Source of the DNA: Streptomyces capitiformicae
GTDB lineage: Bacteria; Actinomycetota; Actinomycetes; Streptomycetales; Streptomycetaceae
Assembly (NCBI RefSeq): GCF_002214185.1
Contig: NZ_CP022161.1
Span: 6,641,486-6,705,485, forward strand
Length of the DNA: 64,000 bases
Direction of reading: 5' to 3'
Below the pieces are notes generated by a model. That model was not told the DNA's origin and did not search any database. It saw nothing but the letters and a program-made list of their open reading frames with translations. Shown here piece after piece: positions 18,542 to 27,622 of this stretch (position 1 is the first letter of the stretch; every line of letters begins with the position of its first letter). A program made the position numbers and the translations under genes.

Positions 18542-18572
18542 GGTCCATGGGGCGGCGTCCGCCCCATGGACC
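18542..18572. terminator. Bidirectional hairpin terminator between convergent genes
   Basis: A perfect inverted repeat of 14-base arms (GGTCCATGGGGCGG and its complement) with a 3-base CGT loop lies between the sugar transferase and the convergent methyltransferase. There is no T-run, as is common in Streptomyces. Confidence 0.7.
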
Positions 18573-18612
18573 ACGGACATGGGGCGGACGATGGACCACG
18601 GACATGGGGCGG
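18566..18612. repeat. 25-base tandem repeat, nearly two copies
   Basis: The unit ATGGACCACGGACATGGGG plus CGGACG occurs at 18566-18590 and again, lacking its last three bases, at 18591-18612. Both copies are built from pieces of the adjacent hairpin, so this looks like local duplication of terminator sequence. The second copy ends just before the methyltransferase stop codon. Confidence 0.8.
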
Positions 18613-18620
18613 CGTCGGCG

Positions 18621-19598
18621 TCAGTCCATGGACTGCGCACCGCTGTAGTACGCCACGATGTCCGCGGCCGACATTCCGTGGGCCCGTTTACGTCCGAGGA
18701 AGTAGAAGGCGGATGCGTTGTCCTGGGCGTAACCAGGTGGGATGACGAGGTCCAGATAGTGGAGCCAGGACAGCAGTCCTCGAAGCAGCCGGCCGGCGAG
18801 AGCCGACCGAGTCAGCCCGCGCACCACGTGGTCGAGGCTCCACAACAGCGCCGTACCGGGGCCGGCGACGGTCCCGGCGTCGATCTCCTCGAATCGCCTG
18901 AAGAGATAGCGATGGCCGCTGGCGGTGTAGCGGACGAAGTCGTAGGCCCCGGCGTGGACCTGCTGAAGGAAGGGGGTCTCCGCGTAGACGATCCCGTCGT
19001 CCTTGAGGACCCGGTGGATTTCGGCGACCACCTGGCGCGGATCGAGCACATGCTCCAGAACTGCCTGAACCACCACCGCGTCAACAGTTCGACCGGCGAG
19101 CGGGATCTGGTGCGCGTCGGCGACGAACTGCGTGGCCGGGCTGGTGACGATGTCGAATCCGATGACCTGCACGCGAGGGTCGGCGTAGATCGCCTCCACT
19201 CCGTTTCCCACCGTCCCGCCGCCGACCACAAGGAGAGTCGGGGCGGACCCGTCGAGCAGTCGGAAGAGCCGCTCGACGTTGCGGGCCGCTGCTCTGTTCC
19301 GTGGCTTCCACAGCGGACGCAGCACCGCGGGCAGCCGATCTGCGGCAGGGCGTCGCGGCGTGCCGTGCCGCTGAGATCCGGCGGGGCTGTCGGACGGGAC
19401 GAGTCCATCGCCGCCCACGATGCTCCGCTCGGTGTCGACGAGCAGCGGCCACTTCCCGAAGAAGGGGAAGGAGTCGGCCGCGTGGTACCGGCAGGTGTCC
19501 GACGTGCAGCGGAAGCCGTCCGGGCCGGATGCCAGGGGGGACTGGCAGCACGGACACACCAGCAGCTGTTCGATGCGGTCCAGCGTTGTCAGGGCCAT
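18621..19598 (-). CDS. SAM-dependent methyltransferase with N-terminal zinc ribbon
   Basis: This 325-residue class I methyltransferase probably modifies a sugar of the repeat unit. Residues 1-45 form a Trm112-like zinc ribbon (LLVCPCCQSPL, then CTSDTC). The methyltransferase core follows, with TLLVVGGGTVGNG (about 120) as the SAM-binding motif I, VIGFDI, QAVLEHVLDP and a YAETPFLQQVHAG segment typical of sugar/lipid methyltransferases. ATG 19598 follows GGAGGCAGAGCGCC. It diverges from the next glycosyltransferase, with a copy of the shared operator between them. Confidence 0.82.
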   Translation of the reverse strand: MALTTLDRIEQLLVCPCCQSPLASGPDGFRCTSDTCRYHAADSFPFFGKWPLLVDTERSIVGGDGLVPSDSPAGSQRHGTPRRPAADRLPAVLRPLWKPRNRAAARNVERLFRLLDGSAPTLLVVGGGTVGNGVEAIYADPRVQVIGFDIVTSPATQFVADAHQIPLAGRTVDAVVVQAVLEHVLDPRQVVAEIHRVLKDDGIVYAETPFLQQVHAGAYDFVRYTASGHRYLFRRFEEIDAGTVAGPGTALLWSLDHVVRGLTRSALAGRLLRGLLSWLHYLDLVIPPGYAQDNASAFYFLGRKRAHGMSAADIVAYYSGAQSMD

Positions 19599-19644
19599 GG
19601 CGCTCTGCCTCCGAAGGGGGGCACGTGGGTCGGTCGACTGGTTG

Positions 19645-19698
19645 TTGACCCCACGTACTTACGGGTGCAAACTGTACGCATACGTTGTAAACATACAC
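19645..19698 (+). promoter_or_regulatory. Shared polysaccharide-locus promoter-operator, copy 3
   Basis: TTGACC (19645-19650), 17 bases, CAAACT (19668-19673), then GTACGCATA-CGTTGTAAA-CATAC. The -35 to core distance is 38 bases, as in copies 1 and 4. The bases around the -10, CGGGTGCAAACTGTACG, nearly repeat copy 1 (CGGGCGCAAAGTGTACG). It drives the glycosyltransferase trio starting at 19755 and is about 80 bases from the divergent methyltransferase start. Confidence 0.75.
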
Positions 19699-19754
19699 AG
19701 AAAGGATACATCGGCAAGCGGTGCCCATGTCCAGCCCTCCACCGAGGTGCATTC

Positions 19755-20825
19755 ATGAACGGACGTCATGACTACTGCGCGGTCACTCCCTACGGGCGAG
19801 TCTCCGGATCGTCCCGGGTCCGCGTGTTCGAATGGCTGGACCGTGCGGGAGTGGGCTTCGTCCTCAGTAGCTATCTCTCGCTGCACGATGCCCGGCCCTC
19901 GGCCCTGCTCCGGCGTCCGGCTGCTCTGGCAGCGGCGGAACTCCGGCTCCGGGAGCTGGCCGCGGTGCGCTGGCGGCGCCTGTTCCTGCACCGGGAGGCG
20001 TCTCCGCTGAGCCGCGGCGAAGAGGAACGCCGGCTTCTCACGCGCTCGGAGTTCTCCGTCTACGACTTCGACGACGCCTTGCAATGGGACTACGGCGACG
20101 GCGGACTCCTTCGGCGTCTGGCGCCGAAGGCGACCAAGACGTGCGTGGCGGTCCACTGTGCCGACCGGGTGATCGCCGGCAATCCGGTGCTCGCCGACTG
20201 GGCGTCCCAGCACCATCGCGACGTGGTGGTCATACCGAGTTGTGTCGCCCCGGACGACTACGTCCGCAAGGCCACGCACACCCTGCACGATCCACCTCGA
20301 ATCGGCTGGATCGGGTCACCCAGGAATGAAGTCTACCTGTCGTGGATCGAGGACGCCCTCCGGGAGATCCATCGGCGGACCGGCGCCCGCATCACACTCA
20401 TCGGAGCGCCGCGTCCGACGCTCGGGGGCCTGGAGAGCGTCGTGGACCGTGTGGCATGGACTCCGGCGAGAGAGAGGGCGGCGCTGGCGGAGCTCGACAT
20501 CGGCATCATGCCGGTGCCCGACACGTCCTACAGCCGGGGTAAGTGCGGCTACAAACTGCTGCAGTACGGGGCGGCGGGCCTGCCGGCGGTCGCGAGCCCG
20601 GTGGGGGTCAACGCGGAGATCCTCTCCTTGTTCGGCATGCCCGCCGCACGCAGTACGGGCGACTGGGTGGAAGCGATCCTCGCCCTGTTGAACTGCGGCG
20701 ACGCGGATCGCGAACGGCTCGGCCGACGGGCGCAGGACGTCGTCAGTCGACGGTATTCCTACGACGTGTGGCTGTCCCACTGGAAAGCGGCCCTCGAACT
20801 GACCACGCTGCGGGAGCCGTCATGA
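19755..20825 (+). CDS. Glycosyltransferase, GT4-like
   Basis: This 356-residue GT-B fold glycosyltransferase has an N-terminal acceptor half beginning CAVTPYGRVSGSSRVRVFEWL. Its C-terminal half contains RIGWIGSPRNEVYL and IMPVPDTSYSRGKCGYKLLQYGAAGLPAVASPVG, the donor-binding region with a lysine-containing motif. ATG 19755 follows GAGGTGCATTC. Open reading continues upstream, but it would cross the promoter-operator. It ends in an ATGA overlap with the GT2 gene. Donor and linkage are unknown. Confidence 0.83.
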   Translation: MNGRHDYCAVTPYGRVSGSSRVRVFEWLDRAGVGFVLSSYLSLHDARPSALLRRPAALAAAELRLRELAAVRWRRLFLHREASPLSRGEEERRLLTRSEFSVYDFDDALQWDYGDGGLLRRLAPKATKTCVAVHCADRVIAGNPVLADWASQHHRDVVVIPSCVAPDDYVRKATHTLHDPPRIGWIGSPRNEVYLSWIEDALREIHRRTGARITLIGAPRPTLGGLESVVDRVAWTPARERAALAELDIGIMPVPDTSYSRGKCGYKLLQYGAAGLPAVASPVGVNAEILSLFGMPAARSTGDWVEAILALLNCGDADRERLGRRAQDVVSRRYSYDVWLSHWKAALELTTLREPS

Positions 20826-21832
20826 CCATTCAACGTCCCGAGACGGTCGACATCGTCATCGTCAACTGGAACACGGGTCCTTATCTGGCTGACTGCCTCC
20901 GTTCGATCGCGGGCGCCGAGAAAACAGTTCTCGACGTGGGGGACGTGGTGGTGGTGGACAACGCGTCGAGTGATGGTTCTGCCGGTCTTCTGGACATACC
21001 CGGGATACGTCTGAAGGTCGTACGCAACAGCAGTAACCGTGGTTTCGCCGTCGCCTGCAACCAAGGAGCCGGCCTTGGCTGTTCCGAGTACCTGCTCTTC
21101 CTCAACCCGGACACCAGGCTGTTTCCCGACGCGCTGCTGAACGCCGGTCGGTTTCTCCGGACCGAGGCAGCGAAAGGGGTGGGCATCTGCGGAGCGCGGA
21201 TGGTGGGTGAACGTGGCCGCCCCGCGATCTCCTGCTCACGTTTTCCCACGCAGGGCATGCTGTTCGGGCAGATGACCGGTCTCGACCGGGTCCTGCCCTC
21301 GCTCTTCCGGCGCCATCATCTGCGCCCGGAGGAAACGCCCGAGTCGGCGGTGGTCGACCAGGTCATCGGAGCCTTCGTCTTGATGCGCCGGTCGTTGTTC
21401 ACCGAACTGGGCGGGTTCGACGAGCGCTACTTCCTCTATTTCGAGGACGTGGATCTCGCGTTCAGGGCCCGGCGGCGCGGATGGCCCTCGTACTTCCTCA
21501 GCAACGTGCGGGTCCGCCATGCCGAGAACGTGAGCAGCGGCCAGGTGAAGGCACGGCGGCTGGAGCACTGGTTGTGCAGCCGCTGTCTCTTCGTCTTCAG
21601 TCATCTGCCTCGTCGGCAGGCCCGACTACTGCTCGTGCTCTCGCTCTCGGTCGAGCCGGCCGTCCGGTTCGCCGGGGCGGCGCTGGGGCGTGGCTCCACC
21701 GGTTTCCGGGACACCGTCGAGGGCTATCGGGGGTTCCTGCGGTGGCTCATCAGCACATGGGACCAGCTGGGTCAGGACGGTCCGGAGCCCGTCGGCAGCC
21801 ATCCATCGGTGACGAGAAACAGAAAGGACTGA
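20822..21832 (+). CDS. Family 2 glycosyltransferase
   Basis: This 336-residue inverting GT-A enzyme resembles rhamnosyltransferases (WbbL-like). The N-terminus shows VDIVIVNWNTGPYLADCL. Next come VVVVDNASSDGSAGLL, the nucleotide-binding aspartates, then FLNPDTRLFPDALL with the metal-binding D-x-D equivalent, and GGFDERYFLYFEDVDLAFRARR with the catalytic acidic residues. Since all four rml genes are in this locus, a rhamnosyl transfer role is a reasonable inference. It is translationally coupled to the gene before it. Confidence 0.87.
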   Translation: MTIQRPETVDIVIVNWNTGPYLADCLRSIAGAEKTVLDVGDVVVVDNASSDGSAGLLDIPGIRLKVVRNSSNRGFAVACNQGAGLGCSEYLLFLNPDTRLFPDALLNAGRFLRTEAAKGVGICGARMVGERGRPAISCSRFPTQGMLFGQMTGLDRVLPSLFRRHHLRPEETPESAVVDQVIGAFVLMRRSLFTELGGFDERYFLYFEDVDLAFRARRRGWPSYFLSNVRVRHAENVSSGQVKARRLEHWLCSRCLFVFSHLPRRQARLLLVLSLSVEPAVRFAGAALGRGSTGFRDTVEGYRGFLRWLISTWDQLGQDGPEPVGSHPSVTRNRKD

Positions 21833-21837
21833 GCTCC

Positions 21838-23148
21838 ATGCGTACTCAGCTGAGCCCCACGAACGCGCACATGAAACGAATCTCTCGCGACAGCGGTCAC
21901 CGGGTGACCGAGTGGCCGGCGGCCCCGGCCGGTGTCGTTCCGCCGGAAGCGCTTCCGCGATCCCCGGCCCTGCCGCGGATCAAAGTGCTGCACGTCATCA
22001 CCCGCTTCTCGGCCGGCGCGGGCGCCTACACCCTGATGGCGGCCGAGGGGCTGGACCCGAACCGGTACGAGGTGTGGGTCGCCGGCGTGCCGGGCGGCGA
22101 GTTGTGGCCCCGAGCGCGGGCCCAAGGCCTGCGCACCGTCGAGATCCCCGGATTCCGCCACGTGCTCACACCCGCGGATCTGTTCGTGCTCTGGAGGCTC
22201 GTACGGCTGATCCGGCGTGAGCGGTTCACCATCGTCCACACCCACTCGGCGAAAGGCGGCTTCCTCGGGCGCCTGGCCGCTTGGCTGTGCCGTACGCCCG
22301 TGGTGGTGCACACCTACCACGGCGTCAGTTTCCACCCCTTCATGCCGCGGTTGCGTTATCGGCTCTATCGCCTGCTGGAGCGTGCGACCCGTCGGTTCAC
22401 CGACCACTTCCTCGCCGAGGCACCGCAGCTCGCATGCGAAGTCGTCGAGCATCGGCTGGCTCCACCGGCCGCCGTCGAGGTGGTGCCCTCCGCGGTGGAC
22501 CTCGGTCGCATTCCGACCGGCTTCGACCCGGCCGCCCGGCAGGCGCTGGAGATCGGCCCCGGAGAGGCCCTCATCGGCACGGTCGGCCGGATCGATGTGC
22601 AGAAGTCCCCGTTGGACTTCGTCCGGATGGCCGCCGCGGTCCGTGCCTGGCACCCGGACACCGCGTACGTCATGGTCGGCGACGGGCCACTGAAGGAGGA
22701 CGTCCAGCGGCTTGCCGCCGAGCTCGGCGTCGAGATACGGATCACCGGATACCGTCCGGACGCCGCATGGCTCGTCGCCGGGATGGACCTCTTCGTGATC
22801 ACCTCGCTGTACGAAGGGCTCGGCCGTGCGCTCACAGAGGCACTGGCAGCCGCCCGGCCCGTCGTCGCGACGGCCGTGAACGGCGTCCCCGATCTGGTGG
22901 CGCACGGCGCCACCGGACTGCTCGGGTCGCCCGCCGACCCGGAAGGTCTGGCCCGAGCGGTCGGCTGGATGCTCGACCATCCGGCCGAGGCCACCACCAT
23001 GGGGAAACAGGGACGCGAGCGGGTGCGCGAGGCGTTCGCCCCGGAGGCGATGTGCGACGCCATCGACGCCTGCTACCGCAGGCTGCTGGGGCTCTCGCCT
23101 CCGCCGTCCGCTTCCGTCGGCCCACCGCAGGGTGTTCGCCCGGTTTGA
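21838..23148 (+). CDS. Family 4 glycosyltransferase
   Basis: This 436-residue retaining GT-B enzyme has IKVLHVITRFSAGAGAYTLM at the N-terminal domain (about residue 48). FTIVHTHSAKGGFLGRLAA and VVVHTYHGVSFHPF follow. The donor domain has IGTVGRIDVQKSPLDFVRMA and FVITSLYEGLGRALTEALAAARPVVAT with the E-x7-E motif. A roughly 45-residue N-terminal extension precedes the domain. ATG 21838 follows AGAAAGGACTGAGCTCC, six bases after the GT2 stop. It is the last gene of this three-gene unit. Confidence 0.88.
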   Translation: MRTQLSPTNAHMKRISRDSGHRVTEWPAAPAGVVPPEALPRSPALPRIKVLHVITRFSAGAGAYTLMAAEGLDPNRYEVWVAGVPGGELWPRARAQGLRTVEIPGFRHVLTPADLFVLWRLVRLIRRERFTIVHTHSAKGGFLGRLAAWLCRTPVVVHTYHGVSFHPFMPRLRYRLYRLLERATRRFTDHFLAEAPQLACEVVEHRLAPPAAVEVVPSAVDLGRIPTGFDPAARQALEIGPGEALIGTVGRIDVQKSPLDFVRMAAAVRAWHPDTAYVMVGDGPLKEDVQRLAAELGVEIRITGYRPDAAWLVAGMDLFVITSLYEGLGRALTEALAAARPVVATAVNGVPDLVAHGATGLLGSPADPEGLARAVGWMLDHPAEATTMGKQGRERVREAFAPEAMCDAIDACYRRLLGLSPPPSASVGPPQGVRPV

Positions 23149-23199
23149 CCTGCTGGCCGGGTGGAGCGATGATGTACGTATACATCGTAAATATACGCA
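23145..23199 (+). promoter_or_regulatory. Shared polysaccharide-locus promoter-operator, copy 4
   Basis: TTGACC (23145-23150), 17 bases, GATGAT (23168-23173), then GTACGTATA-CATCGTAAA-TATACG. The inverted arms CGTATA/TATACG are identical to copy 1. The -35 box overlaps the stop codon of the preceding glycosyltransferase gene, so this is an internal promoter that starts the nucleotide-sugar operon. Confidence 0.75.
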
Positions 23200-23247
23200 T
23201 TCTCCCAAGGTTCTCGTGTTCACGCACACCCACCACCGGAGACCGAC

Positions 23248-24573
23248 ATGCGCCTGACAGTCATAGGCACCGGATACGTCGGAGCCGTCCACGCCGCCTG
23301 CATGGCGGACATCGGGCACGAGGTCCTCGGCGTCGACATCGACGCGGAGAGGATCGCCGCGCTCACCAGCGGAACGCCCCCCTTCTACGAGCCCGGCCTG
23401 GCCGAGATGCTCATGAAGGCGGTGGACACGGGCCGGCTGCGCTTCACCACATCACTGATCGAGGCCGCCTGGTTCGGCGACACGCACTTCATCTGCGTCG
23501 GTACTCCGCAGCGTCCCGCATCGGGAGCCGCCGATCTGCGCCATGTCGAGGCCGCCGTGGACGGCCTGGCGCCGTATCTGCACGACAGCGGGTACGAGCG
23601 GGTCCTGGTGGTCGGCAAGTCCACGGTGCCGGTCGGAACGGCGGACCGGCTGACCGAGCGGCTGCACGCGGCCGCTCCGCACGCCGACCTCGCCTGGAAC
23701 CCGGAATTCCTCCGCGAGGGCTGCGCCGTCCAGGACACCCTGCGGCCGGAACGCATCGTGGTGGGCGCCCGGTCGGAGCAGGCCGAGGCACGACTGAGGG
23801 AGCTCTACGCACCTCTGCTGGACGCCGGCACCCCGTTCATCGGGACCGATCCGGCCACCGCCGAACTGGTCAAGCTGGCATCGAACTCCTTCCTCGCCAC
23901 CAAGATCTCCTTCATCAACGCCATGGCCGAGATCTGCGACGCAACGGGCGCCGACGTCCTCACGCTCGCCGAGGCGATGGGACGGGACTCCCGCATCGGC
24001 CCCCGCTTCCTGGCTCCCGGCCTCGGCTTCGGCGGCAGCTGTCTGCCCAAGGACATCCGGGCCTTCACCGCCCGTGCGGAGGAGTTCGGCCTGGGCGACT
24101 CGGTGGCCCTCCTCCGCCAGGTCGACGAGATCAACACACGACAGCGCCTGCGCACCGTCGACCTTGCTGAGCGGCTCGTCGGCGGGTCCTTCGCGGACCG
24201 GAGCGTCGCGGTGCTGGGGGCCGCCTTCAAACCGCACAGCGACGACGTACGGGACTCGCCGGCACTCGCGGTCGCGGACGAGATCCGGCGCCGCGGAGCC
24301 CGGGTCCGCGTCCACGACCCCGAGGCCGTCGACAACGCCCGGGCCGCCCACCCCGCGCTCCAGTTCGCCCTGGACGTGGCCAAGGCGTGCGAGCAGGCCG
24401 ACGTCGTACTGCACCTCACCGAATGGCCGCAGTACCGGGAACTCGACCCCGCCGCCCTCGCCACGGTGGTGCGCACCCCGGCCATCGTCGACGCGCGCAA
24501 CACCCTCGACCAGGCGGCCTGGCGCTCGGCGGGATGGACGCTGCGCGCGCCGGGCCGCCCGCGGCTCGGCTGA
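23248..24573 (+). CDS. ugd: UDP-glucose 6-dehydrogenase
   Basis: It oxidises UDP-glucose to UDP-glucuronate with two NAD+. The 441 residues match the family. MRLTVIGTGYVGAVHAACMAD is the NAD-binding motif, FFICVGTPQ-like residues appear as FICVGTPQRP, NPEFLREGCA binds substrate, and GFGGSCLPKD carries the catalytic cysteine at residue 265. The C-terminal domain has GAAFKPHSDDVRDSPAL. It opens the nucleotide-sugar operon (ugd, UXS-like, rmlA, rmlB, rmlD) behind shared operator copy 4. Confidence 0.95.
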   Translation: MRLTVIGTGYVGAVHAACMADIGHEVLGVDIDAERIAALTSGTPPFYEPGLAEMLMKAVDTGRLRFTTSLIEAAWFGDTHFICVGTPQRPASGAADLRHVEAAVDGLAPYLHDSGYERVLVVGKSTVPVGTADRLTERLHAAAPHADLAWNPEFLREGCAVQDTLRPERIVVGARSEQAEARLRELYAPLLDAGTPFIGTDPATAELVKLASNSFLATKISFINAMAEICDATGADVLTLAEAMGRDSRIGPRFLAPGLGFGGSCLPKDIRAFTARAEEFGLGDSVALLRQVDEINTRQRLRTVDLAERLVGGSFADRSVAVLGAAFKPHSDDVRDSPALAVADEIRRRGARVRVHDPEAVDNARAAHPALQFALDVAKACEQADVVLHLTEWPQYRELDPAALATVVRTPAIVDARNTLDQAAWRSAGWTLRAPGRPRLG

Positions 24574-24588
24574 CCGCGAGGAGGAGCC

Positions 24589-25566
24589 ATGCGTGTCGTC
24601 GTATCCGGTGGAAGCGGCTTCCTGGGATCGCATCTGTGCGAAGCGCTGCTCCGCAGAGGCGACAGCGTGCGCTGCCTGGACAACTTCTCCTCCGGCCGAT
24701 CGGCCAACATCGCCCATCTCCTGCGCGAGCCCGGCTTCGACTGCACGGCCTGCGATGTCACGGTCCCCTTCAGGTCCTCCGGGGACGTGGACGCCGTCGT
24801 ACATCTCGCGAGTCCCGCGTCGCCGTTCGACTATGGCCGTCTTCCGCTGGAGACGCTGGCCACCGGCAGCCGGGGTACGGAGAACCTGCTGCGGCTGGCC
24901 GTCCGGCACAGCGCGCGTTTCGTCCTGGCGTCCACCAGCGAGGTCTACGGCGACCCCCAGATGCATCCCCAGGACGAGGACTACTGGGGGAACGTCAATC
25001 CCATCGGACCCCGCAGCGTCTACGACGAGGCCAAGCGCTTCGCCGAGGCCCTCTCCATGGCGTACCGGCGCAGCCAGGGGGCCGATGTCGGGATCGTCCG
25101 GATCTTCAACACATACGGTCCCCGTATGCGTGCGCAGGACGGCCGGGTGGTCTCCAGCTTCATCAGACAGGCGCTGGAAGAGGAACCCCTGACCGTGTTC
25201 GGCGACGGCAGCCAGACCCGGAGTTTCTGCTACGTCGACGACATGGTCCGCGGCCTGCTGGCCATGATCGATTCCCAACTGCCGGGCCCGTTCAACCTCG
25301 GCAATCCGACGGAGCGGACGGTGCGGGAGCTCGCCGAACTGGTGCTGTCGATCACCGGATCGGACAGCGAGCTGCGCTTCCTTCCGCTGCCCGTCGACGA
25401 TCCCGTCCGGCGACGTCCCGTGATCACCCGTGCCGGCCAAGGGCTCGGCTGGCATCCGCGGGTGCCCCTGGAAGAAGGGCTGCGGCACACCGTCGACTGG
25501 TTCCTGTCGCAGCCGGACACGCTCGTACGACCCCGGGAGCGATCCCGAGTGGGGCGGCCATCATGA
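24589..25566 (+). CDS. UDP-glucuronate decarboxylase (UDP-xylose synthase)-like epimerase
   Basis: This extended short-chain dehydrogenase has 325 residues. Its motifs match UDP-xylose synthase: SGGSGFLGSHLCEALL, LASPASPFDY, then STSEVYGDPQMHPQDEDYWG and NPIGPRSVYDEAKRFAE with the catalytic YxxxK. These residues distinguish it from general 4-epimerases. It would turn the UDP-glucuronate made by the preceding gene into UDP-xylose. ATG 24589 follows GAGGAGGAGCC, and an ATGA overlap couples it to rmlA. Confidence 0.88.
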   Translation: MRVVVSGGSGFLGSHLCEALLRRGDSVRCLDNFSSGRSANIAHLLREPGFDCTACDVTVPFRSSGDVDAVVHLASPASPFDYGRLPLETLATGSRGTENLLRLAVRHSARFVLASTSEVYGDPQMHPQDEDYWGNVNPIGPRSVYDEAKRFAEALSMAYRRSQGADVGIVRIFNTYGPRMRAQDGRVVSSFIRQALEEEPLTVFGDGSQTRSFCYVDDMVRGLLAMIDSQLPGPFNLGNPTERTVRELAELVLSITGSDSELRFLPLPVDDPVRRRPVITRAGQGLGWHPRVPLEEGLRHTVDWFLSQPDTLVRPRERSRVGRPS

Positions 25567-26630
25567 AAGCACTCGTACTGTGCGGGGGAGCGGGCACCCG
25601 GCTCCGTCCGATCACTCACACCTCGGCGAAGCAACTGGTGCCGGTAGCCAACAAACCGGTGCTGTTCTACGGCCTGGAGGCCATCGCCGCCGCCGGTGTC
25701 ACGCAGACCGGCATCGTGGTGGGAGACACCGAGCGGGAGATCCGTGAGGCGGTCGGCGACGGTTCCCGGTTCGGGCTGGACGTGACCTACCTGCCGCAGG
25801 AGGCCCCCCTCGGGCTCGCCCATGCCGTCCTGATCTCCCGGGACTTCCTGGCCGACGACGACTTCGTGATGTACCTCGGCGACAACTTCATCGTCGGAGG
25901 GATCTCCGGCGTGGTCGACGACTTCCGCCGTGAGCGGCCCGACGCGGCGATCCTGCTGACCCGGGTGCCCGAACCCACTTCCTTCGGGATCGCCGAACTC
26001 GACGCGGCGGGCCGCGTGGTGGGACTCGAGGAGAAACCGCAGCGGCCCAAGAGCGATCTGGCACTGGTCGGCGTCTATCTCTTCTCTCCCACCGTGCACG
26101 CGGCCGTACGGGCCATCGGGCCGTCCCGGCGCGGCGAGCTGGAGATCACGGACGCCCTGCAGTGGCTGATCGAGACGGGCCATGACGTGCGTTCCACGAC
26201 GATCTCCGGGTACTGGAAGGACACGGGGAACGTCACCGACATGCTGGAGGTGAACCGCTCCGTCCTGGAAACGGTCGAACCGGGGATCGACGGCAGCGTG
26301 GACGGGGCGAGTGAGATCATCGGCCGCGTCAGGATCGAGGACGGCGCCAAGGTGTTCGGCAGCCGTGTCGTCGGCCCGGCCGTCATCGGTGCCGGCACCG
26401 TGATCGCCGACTCCTACGTCGGACCGTTCACCTCGATCGCCGAGGACTGCCGTATCGAGGAGAGCGAGATCGAGTACTCGATCGTGCTGCGGCGGGCGTC
26501 CATCGTCGGCATGCGCAGGATCGAGGTCTCGCTGATCGGCCACAACGTCGAGGTGACCCCCGCCCCCCGCACACCCTCCGTGCACCGGCTGGTGCTCGGC
26601 GACCACAGCAAAGTGCAGATCCCGTCATGA
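25563..26630 (+). CDS. rmlA: Glucose-1-phosphate thymidylyltransferase, long form
   Basis: It makes dTDP-glucose from dTTP and glucose-1-phosphate, the first step to dTDP-rhamnose. The 355 residues match the long actinobacterial/antibiotic-cluster (StrD-like) form. The N-terminal nucleotidyltransferase has LCGGAGTRLRPITHTSAKQL and YLGDNFI. The extra C-terminal part has left-handed beta-helix hexads (IIGRVRIEDGAKVFGSRVVG). Both neighbours overlap it by ATGA. Confidence 0.94.
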   Translation: MKALVLCGGAGTRLRPITHTSAKQLVPVANKPVLFYGLEAIAAAGVTQTGIVVGDTEREIREAVGDGSRFGLDVTYLPQEAPLGLAHAVLISRDFLADDDFVMYLGDNFIVGGISGVVDDFRRERPDAAILLTRVPEPTSFGIAELDAAGRVVGLEEKPQRPKSDLALVGVYLFSPTVHAAVRAIGPSRRGELEITDALQWLIETGHDVRSTTISGYWKDTGNVTDMLEVNRSVLETVEPGIDGSVDGASEIIGRVRIEDGAKVFGSRVVGPAVIGAGTVIADSYVGPFTSIAEDCRIEESEIEYSIVLRRASIVGMRRIEVSLIGHNVEVTPAPRTPSVHRLVLGDHSKVQIPS

Positions 26631-27622
26631 CCACGACCCGCATCCTGGTCACCGGTGGAGCCGGATTCATCGGCTCCCACTACGTCCGCACGCTGCTCGG
26701 CCCGGACGGCCCGCCCGACGTGTCGGTCACCGTGCTCGACAAACTCACCTACGCGGGCAACCCCGCGAACCTGGACGAGGTCCGTGACGCGGACGGCTTC
26801 GCCTTCGTACGAGGAGACATCTGCGATCCGGAACTCGTCGGCAAGCTGGTCTCCGAGCACGACCAGGTGGTGCACTTCGCCGCGGAGTCGCACGTCGACC
26901 GGTCCATCCTCGACGCCGACGCGTTCATCCGCACGAACGTGCTCGGTACCCAGACCCTGCTGGACGCAGTCCTGCGCCACGGCCTCGGCACCTTCGTCCA
27001 CATCTCCTCCGACGAGGTATACGGCTCGATCGGCCGGGGCTCCTGGCCGGAGACCGACCCGCTGATGCCCAACTCGCCCTACGCCGCGTCCAAGGCCTCG
27101 TCCGACCTCCTCGCGCTGGCCCACCACCGCACCCACGGCCTCGACATACGCGTCACCCGGTGCTCGAACAACTACGGCCACCACCAGTTCCCCGAGAAGG
27201 TCATCCCCCTCTTCATCACGAATCTGCTGGACGGCAGGCCGGTACCGCTCTACGGCGACGGCCTGAACGTCCGCGACTGGATCCACATCGACGACCATGT
27301 GCGGGCCATCGAGCTCGTCCGTACCGGCGGCCGCCCCGGCGAGGTCTACAACATCGGCGGCGGCAACGAACTGTCCAACCGGGAACTGACCGGCCTGCTC
27401 CTGCGCGAGTGCGGCGCCGGCTGGGACATGGTCACGTTCGTCGAGGACCGCAAGGGTCACGATCGCCGCTACTCGGTCGACTTCACGAAGATCCGTCGGG
27501 AGCTCGGCTACGCACCGCGGAAGGAACTGGCCACGGGGCTCGCGGAGACCGTCGACTGGTATCGCACGCACCGCTCGTGGTGGGAGCCGCTGCGCCGGCG
27601 GGCCGAAAGGTGGGCGTCATGA
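26627..27622 (+). CDS. rmlB: dTDP-glucose 4,6-dehydratase
   Basis: This is the second enzyme of dTDP-rhamnose synthesis, giving dTDP-4-keto-6-deoxyglucose. The 331 residues include GGAGFIGSHYVRTLL for NAD, HFAAESHVDRS, SSDEVYGS with the catalytic Asp-Glu pair, PYAASKASSDLL with YxxxK, and the substrate-binding RCSNNYGHHQFPEK. Its product is also a plausible precursor for the aminotransferase at 8023. Confidence 0.95.
   Translation: MTTTRILVTGGAGFIGSHYVRTLLGPDGPPDVSVTVLDKLTYAGNPANLDEVRDADGFAFVRGDICDPELVGKLVSEHDQVVHFAAESHVDRSILDADAFIRTNVLGTQTLLDAVLRHGLGTFVHISSDEVYGSIGRGSWPETDPLMPNSPYAASKASSDLLALAHHRTHGLDIRVTRCSNNYGHHQFPEKVIPLFITNLLDGRPVPLYGDGLNVRDWIHIDDHVRAIELVRTGGRPGEVYNIGGGNELSNRELTGLLLRECGAGWDMVTFVEDRKGHDRRYSVDFTKIRRELGYAPRKELATGLAETVDWYRTHRSWWEPLRRRAERWAS

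Noticed and set aside
19661..19700. Operator copies interpreted as scattered mobile repeats
   Set aside because: Similarity is limited to the promoter boxes and the short element, orientation always fits a downstream gene, and flanks are unrelated.
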